7,375 bases of DNA from Methanoregula sp. (GTDB lineage Archaea > Halobacteriota > Methanomicrobia > Methanomicrobiales > Methanospirillaceae), in the NCBI GenBank assembly GCA_013331015.1, contig DUHF01000152.1, positions 1-7,375 of the forward strand, given 5' to 3'. A model generated the notes under the pieces. That model made no database searches. It had not been told where the DNA came from and saw only the letters and a program-made list of their open reading frames with translations. Each line of letters starts with the position of its first letter. Positions within the stretch are counted from its first letter, which is position 1. The translations under genes and the position numbers were made by a program. This document shows positions 6,582 to 7,375 of this stretch, in pieces.

Positions 6582-6611
6582 GGATCAATTGGGTTACGTT
6601 AGAGGAAATTC

Positions 6612-6639
6612 GCCGGTTGCGGCTGTAAAAAAAACCGGC
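6612..6639. repeat. Inverted repeat GCCGGTT / AACCGGC with A8 tract
   Basis: Perfect 7-base arms (6612-6618 and 6633-6639) are separated by 14 bases. The loop side ends in A8 (6627-6634), which reads as T8 on the minus strand. It might terminate minus-strand transcription, but no minus-strand gene is seen nearby. Confidence 0.4.
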
Positions 6640-6689
6640 ACCCGGTGATACGCACGAGCATGGGTACCTGAAAGAAGATGCAATGGTCG

Positions 6690-6716
6690 CTGGTGCAGGC
6701 ACCAGGAAGGATCCTT
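6690..6716. repeat. Adjacent dyads CTGGTGC-AG-GCACCAG and AAGGATCCTT
   Basis: A perfect inverted repeat with 7-base arms and a 2-base spacer (6690-6705) is followed one base later by an exact 10-base palindrome (6707-6716). Two symmetric sites touching in non-coding DNA could be paired binding sites or an RNA structure; function is unknown. Confidence 0.45.
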
Positions 6717-6924
6717 TTCGACGTACTACTCACGGCACGGAATAGGGGATCCTGATCCAATAGCCCAACGGGAAAAGAAACACAACGGGATCTCAACCAC
6801 CTCCCCTTGCAGAAGATATTTTTGGGGTTCTCGATTGGGAAAAATTCCCCCCCCACATATCTCGCAGTGCGGGGAAGTGACATCTCTTTATTTGGGTTCT
6901 CTTGCACCGTGAGGTATGGGTGAG

Positions 6925-6975
6925 CGGGGCAACTGTGTTACCCCCGGGAGATGCTGAAATAATTTTTCAATTTTT
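6925..6975 (+). terminator. Hairpin with T-rich tail, possible end of an unannotated transcript
   Basis: CGGGG (6925-6929) pairs with CCCCG (6942-6946), with AAC/GTT pairing inside (6931-6933, 6937-6939). T5 runs at 6963-6967 and 6971-6975 follow. The gap of 16 bases from stem to T run is long for a classical terminator, so this could be a small RNA end or chance. Confidence 0.3.
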
Positions 6976-6980
6976 GCAAC

Positions 6981-7023
6981 AACCGGTAACGTTTATCCCG
7001 ATAACCGGTATATGCTGGTTACC
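6981..7023. promoter_or_regulatory. Cluster of ACCGGT / GGTAAC elements upstream of a TATA box
   Basis: AACCGGTA occurs at 6981-6988 and 7003-7010, 22 bases apart (about two helical turns). Between them lies TTATC-CC-GATAA (6993-7004). GGTAAC at 6985-6990 has its inverse GTTACC at 7018-7023. The cluster ends about 25 bases before the TATA box at 7048, where an archaeal activator site would be expected. Confidence 0.5.
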
Positions 7024-7047
7024 TCCGATGCGGGCATAAAAAATTAA

Positions 7048-7055
7048 TTATATAT
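7048..7055 (+). promoter_or_regulatory. TATA box of the small helical protein gene
   Basis: TTATATAT within an A/T-rich block (7037-7055), preceded by ATAAAAAA that could act as BRE. Transcription would start near 7075-7080, giving a leader of about 70 bases before the ATG at 7147. A weaker TATA-like GGTATATG lies at 7007-7014. Confidence 0.65.
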
Positions 7056-7131
7056 CATCATGATCCCATTCTGCCCTCACCGGAGCAACGGAGTTGGAAA
7101 AAATGTACAAAATAATGAAAAACGCACCCGG

Positions 7132-7139
7132 GGAAGGTG
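7132..7139 (+). promoter_or_regulatory. Ribosome binding site deciding the start at 7147
   Basis: GGAAGGTG lies 7 bases before the ATG at 7147 and resembles the archaeal GGAGGTGA consensus. It favours this ATG over the in-frame upstream ATG at 7060, which would also sit ahead of the predicted transcription start. Confidence 0.7.
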
Positions 7140-7146
7140 CATAAGT

Positions 7147-7375
7147 ATGGCAGTGAGTGCCTCCGATAAGATGGTCAATGACGGAGTTGCCGGTGTAGAC
7201 CAGGTGAAGGTCCAGACCGCTGAAGCTCTTGAGGAAGCTGCCCGGAAACTGCGGAATGCCGATGTAACCGTGCAGGGTGAAGATGTCAAGCATATCCTGC
7301 ACGATGTCGAGTACCGGGTCAACCAGTTGAAAACAGACCTTGGCACCCGCTACGAAGAGATCGAAGAGAGCTACC
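7147..7375 (+). CDS. Small charged helical protein, N-terminal part (3' truncated)
   Basis: The frame is open from ATG 7147 to the window edge, giving 76 residues with no stop reached. It starts MAVSASDKMVNDGVAG and continues as charged, Ala/Glu/Lys/Val-rich sequence with long predicted helices (TAEALEEAARKLRNAD, DVKHILHDVEYRVNQLK, RYEEIEESY). There is no signal peptide or membrane segment in the visible part. The pattern recalls small membrane-associated stress proteins of the DUF883/ElaB-YqjD kind, which carry a C-terminal hydrophobic segment; that end is outside the window, so the family is unconfirmed. A clear TATA box, leader and Shine-Dalgarno support a real gene with its own promoter, and the ACCGGT cluster upstream suggests regulation. 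No function is claimed. Confidence 0.75.
   Translation, partial: MAVSASDKMVNDGVAGVDQVKVQTAEALEEAARKLRNADVTVQGEDVKHILHDVEYRVNQLKTDLGTRYEEIEESY

Larger units (their letters stand above)
6558..7146. other. Non-coding region between the PEGA gene and the small helical protein gene
   Basis: Nearly 600 bases with no believable gene. It holds several inverted repeats, a near-repeat of GGGTTCTC (6825-6832 and 6894-6901), a hairpin with a T-rich tail, a cluster of ACCGGT elements and a good TATA box near its end. A small RNA upstream of about 6975 is possible, but I recognise no known RNA family. Confidence 0.55.

Noticed and set aside
6599..6907. 102-residue minus-strand open frame
   Set aside because: It has a GTG start without a Shine-Dalgarno, no domain or membrane pattern, and runs through the inverted repeats and the A8 tract.
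7060..7146. In-frame upstream ATG at 7060 as an alternative start of the last gene
   Set aside because: It lies only a few bases after the TATA box, probably upstream of the transcription start, and the added residues are unlike the rest; the ATG at 7147 has a proper Shine-Dalgarno.
7048..7346. Two minus-strand open frames (7048-7302 and 7077-7346)
   Set aside because: They lie opposite the plus-strand gene at 7147, which has a TATA box and Shine-Dalgarno; both look like shadows of it.

Overview
The window looks like chromosomal DNA from a methanogenic archaeon, most likely of the Methanomicrobiales (Methanoregula-like). This rests on recognition, not a search. The supporting signs are a PKD-type surface protein and a PEGA-repeat surface protein with C-terminal membrane anchors, a soluble multi-PAS kinase with a HisKA_2-type core, AT-rich TATA-like boxes ahead of genes, and oligo-T stretches after genes.

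Layout. 1-333 (+) is the 3' end of a PKD-type surface protein gene, followed by two hairpin/oligo-T terminator candidates. It converges on a minus-strand operon. The first gene of that operon, 4813-1943, is a 956-residue histidine kinase with five PAS domains and no membrane segment. The second, 1940-585, is a 451-residue response regulator with a receiver, an unassigned MEDS-like middle region and a PadR-like winged helix. Two bases separate the genes, and the regulator's Shine-Dalgarno lies in the kinase's last codons. A divergent non-coding stretch of about 600 bp (4814-5417) carries several operator-like repeats and TATA-like boxes. Next, 5418-6557 (+) encodes a secreted four-repeat PEGA protein with a C-terminal membrane anchor. 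A second long non-coding stretch (6558-7146) has several hairpins, a cluster of ACCGGT elements and a clear TATA box. The 5' end of a small helical charged protein (7147 onward) runs off the window.

How the genes may work together. The kinase senses a cytoplasmic signal through its PAS domains and should phosphorylate D53 of the partner regulator. That regulator carries a probable DNA-binding domain, so this is likely a true transcriptional two-component system, which is less common in archaea than receivers with no DNA-binding output. The divergent PEGA gene and the palindromes between them make the PEGA gene or the operon itself plausible targets; this is inference only. No mobile element, CRISPR array, tRNA or rRNA was recognised.
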